This document shows positions 4,973 to 5,963 of a stretch of DNA of 5,963 bases, piece after piece. Positions within the stretch are counted from its first letter, which is position 1. Every line of letters begins with the position of its first letter. The DNA is taken from NCBI GenBank assembly GCA_031285415.1, contig JAITWF010000165.1:1-5963 (forward strand). Direction: 5' to 3'. The notes under the pieces were generated by a model. It saw only the letters and a program-made list of their open reading frames with translations, was not told where the DNA came from and did not search any database. Position numbers and translations under genes: made by a program. The stretch comes from Deferribacteraceae bacterium (lineage in GTDB: Bacteria; Chrysiogenota; Deferribacteres; Deferribacterales; JAISNW01).

Positions 4973-5963
4973 AACAGTATAATATTATCACCATCTTCCC
5001 GACGATGTTTGATGGCGTGTTTGACAGAGGCGTAGTATCGAAGGCTATCGAAGCAGGGATTATCTCTGTAAATGCGATAGATGTGCGAGCTTACACCGAT
5101 GATAAACACCGCACCACAGATGATTATCAGTACGGCGGCGGCGTAGGGCTTGTAATGAAGCCAGAGCCGATTATAAGGGCTGTGAAGGATATTAAAGAGT
5201 CTACCCGAGTGATCCTGCTAGATCCTCGTGGCGAGAAGTTTACACAGCGCACCGCCGAGAGATTGAGCCAATATGAGAGCCTCACCTTTATATGTGGTAG
5301 ATACGAGGGTGTGGACGAGAGGGTTCGAGAGAGCGTTGTAGATGAAGCGATCTCGATCGGCGATTTTATACTGACTGGCGGCGAGCTTGCTGCCATGATG
5401 ATGATAGATTCGGTAGCACGATTGGTTCCAGGTGTTTTGGGGGATGAGACCTCTTCAGAGGAGGAGTCGTTCTCCACAGCGGGCGGGTTGGAGTACCCAC
5501 ACTACACACGGCCGCTAGAGTACGAGGGGATGAAGGTTCCCGATGTATTAATGTCTGGAAATCATGCAGATATATTAAGGTGGCGAGCAGAGCAGTCGCT
5601 TTTACACACGAAACATTATCGTCCAGACCTCCTCCCGTTTGAGGCTATGGATGAGGCGTTGCAAAGAGAGGTGTATAAGCAGACGGCGTTGCCAGCTGGT
5701 AGATCTGTAGATCTCTATATTGCACTGATGCACTATCCTATGAAGGATAAGCAGGGAAACCTCGTGACAACATCGGTGACTAATATGGATCTGCACGATA
5801 TAAGCCGCTCATCGGCGACTTATGGCGCAAAGAAGTACTATGTAGTGACGCCATTGAAGGCTCAAAGGGAGATCGCACAACGGGTGATCGACCATTGGAT
5901 GAATGGCTTTGGAGCTACATATAATAGCAACCGTAAAGAGGCGTTCTCTCAAACGCTACTTTG
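4969..5963 (+). CDS. trmD: TrmD tRNA (guanine37-N1)-methyltransferase fused to a second SPOUT-type RNA methyltransferase domain (partial, 3' end cut)
   Basis: TrmD methylates N1 of G37 next to the anticodon, which prevents +1 frameshifting. The frame starts at TTG 4969, overlapping the rimM stop. An in-frame TAG at 4945-4947 and the conserved YNIITIFPTMF just after the start leave no better choice; GGAAGAG (4960-4966) is the likely binding site. The 331 visible residues run off the right edge. Residues 1-205 are TrmD SPOUT: YGGGVGLVMKPEP (55-67), LLDPRGEKFTQ (83-93), ICGRYEGVDERV (108-119), IGDFILTGGELAAM (130-143), EYPHYTRP (175-182) and MSGNHADILRWR (195-206). Arg151 aligns with E. coli Arg154, but Glu166 replaces the catalytic Asp169. 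The helical TrmD tail spans about 206-240. From about 248, VDLYIALMHYP...TTSVTNMDLHDISRSSATYGAKKYYVVTPL matches Thermotoga TM1570-type methyltransferases (PF09936), as recalled. Ordinary TrmD is about 240 residues, so this is a fusion. rplS commonly follows. Confidence 0.96.
   Translation, partial: MKQYNIITIFPTMFDGVFDRGVVSKAIEAGIISVNAIDVRAYTDDKHRTTDDYQYGGGVGLVMKPEPIIRAVKDIKESTRVILLDPRGEKFTQRTAERLSQYESLTFICGRYEGVDERVRESVVDEAISIGDFILTGGELAAMMMIDSVARLVPGVLGDETSSEEESFSTAGGLEYPHYTRPLEYEGMKVPDVLMSGNHADILRWRAEQSLLHTKHYRPDLLPFEAMDEALQREVYKQTALPAGRSVDLYIALMHYPMKDKQGNLVTTSVTNMDLHDISRSSATYGAKKYYVVTPLKAQREIAQRVIDHWMNGFGATYNSNRKEAFSQTLL

Noticed and set aside
5127..5477. 116-codon minus-strand frame opposite trmD
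   Set aside because: It is antisense to the conserved TrmD core, serine-rich as expected from a shadow frame, and has no recognisable domain.

Overview
This window is bacterial chromosome with ordinary coding density and base composition that looks mid-range by eye (AT-rich between genes). It carries six protein genes in two divergent transcription units. It shows no sign of mobile DNA, CRISPR, rRNA or tRNA. I recognise five of the six products with high confidence and the sixth (a ferredoxin-like protein) at family level. The lineage is uncertain. The gene order ffh-rpsP-khpA-rimM-trmD is widespread, and Campylobacterota also have it. However, TrmD here is fused to a second SPOUT-type RNA methyltransferase domain, and the ferredoxin-like protein belongs to a family common in anaerobes. 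I therefore lean towards an anaerobic or facultative Gram-negative group such as Desulfobacterota or Deferribacterota. This is inference from remembered family distributions, not a search.

Left part (1-1792, minus strand): a complete succinate dehydrogenase/fumarate reductase flavoprotein subunit, sdhA. It appears to be the first gene of its transcription unit, and its partners (iron-sulfur and membrane subunits) would lie beyond the left edge. Its start is better placed at an ATG at 1792 than at the longer GTG at 1801, because only the ATG has a well-spaced Shine-Dalgarno sequence.

The short divergent spacer (1793-1874) contains a good sigma70-like promoter for each direction. The two are interlocked: each -10 lies in the region transcribed from the other. 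An FNR-like near-palindrome covers the same bases. To the right, a 201-residue ferredoxin-like protein of unknown role occupies 1875-2480.

A non-coding leader (2481-2565) follows, with a 15-bp palindrome over the ferredoxin stop codon and a perfect 11-bp hairpin lacking a U-tract. It precedes a tightly packed housekeeping operon: ffh (SRP GTPase), rpsP (ribosomal protein bS16), khpA (KH-domain RNA-binding protein), rimM (30S maturation factor) and trmD (tRNA m1G37 methyltransferase, cut by the right edge). Gaps shrink from 19 and 26 nt to 7 nt and then a 4-nt overlap. The operon links membrane targeting of nascent proteins with ribosome assembly and tRNA modification.

Nothing here amounts to a clearly undescribed system. 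The points most worth a second look are the TrmD fusion with an Asp-to-Glu change at the expected catalytic position, the ferredoxin with one missing cluster cysteine and a cysteine-rich tail, the interlocked divergent promoters, and the structured leader in front of ffh.
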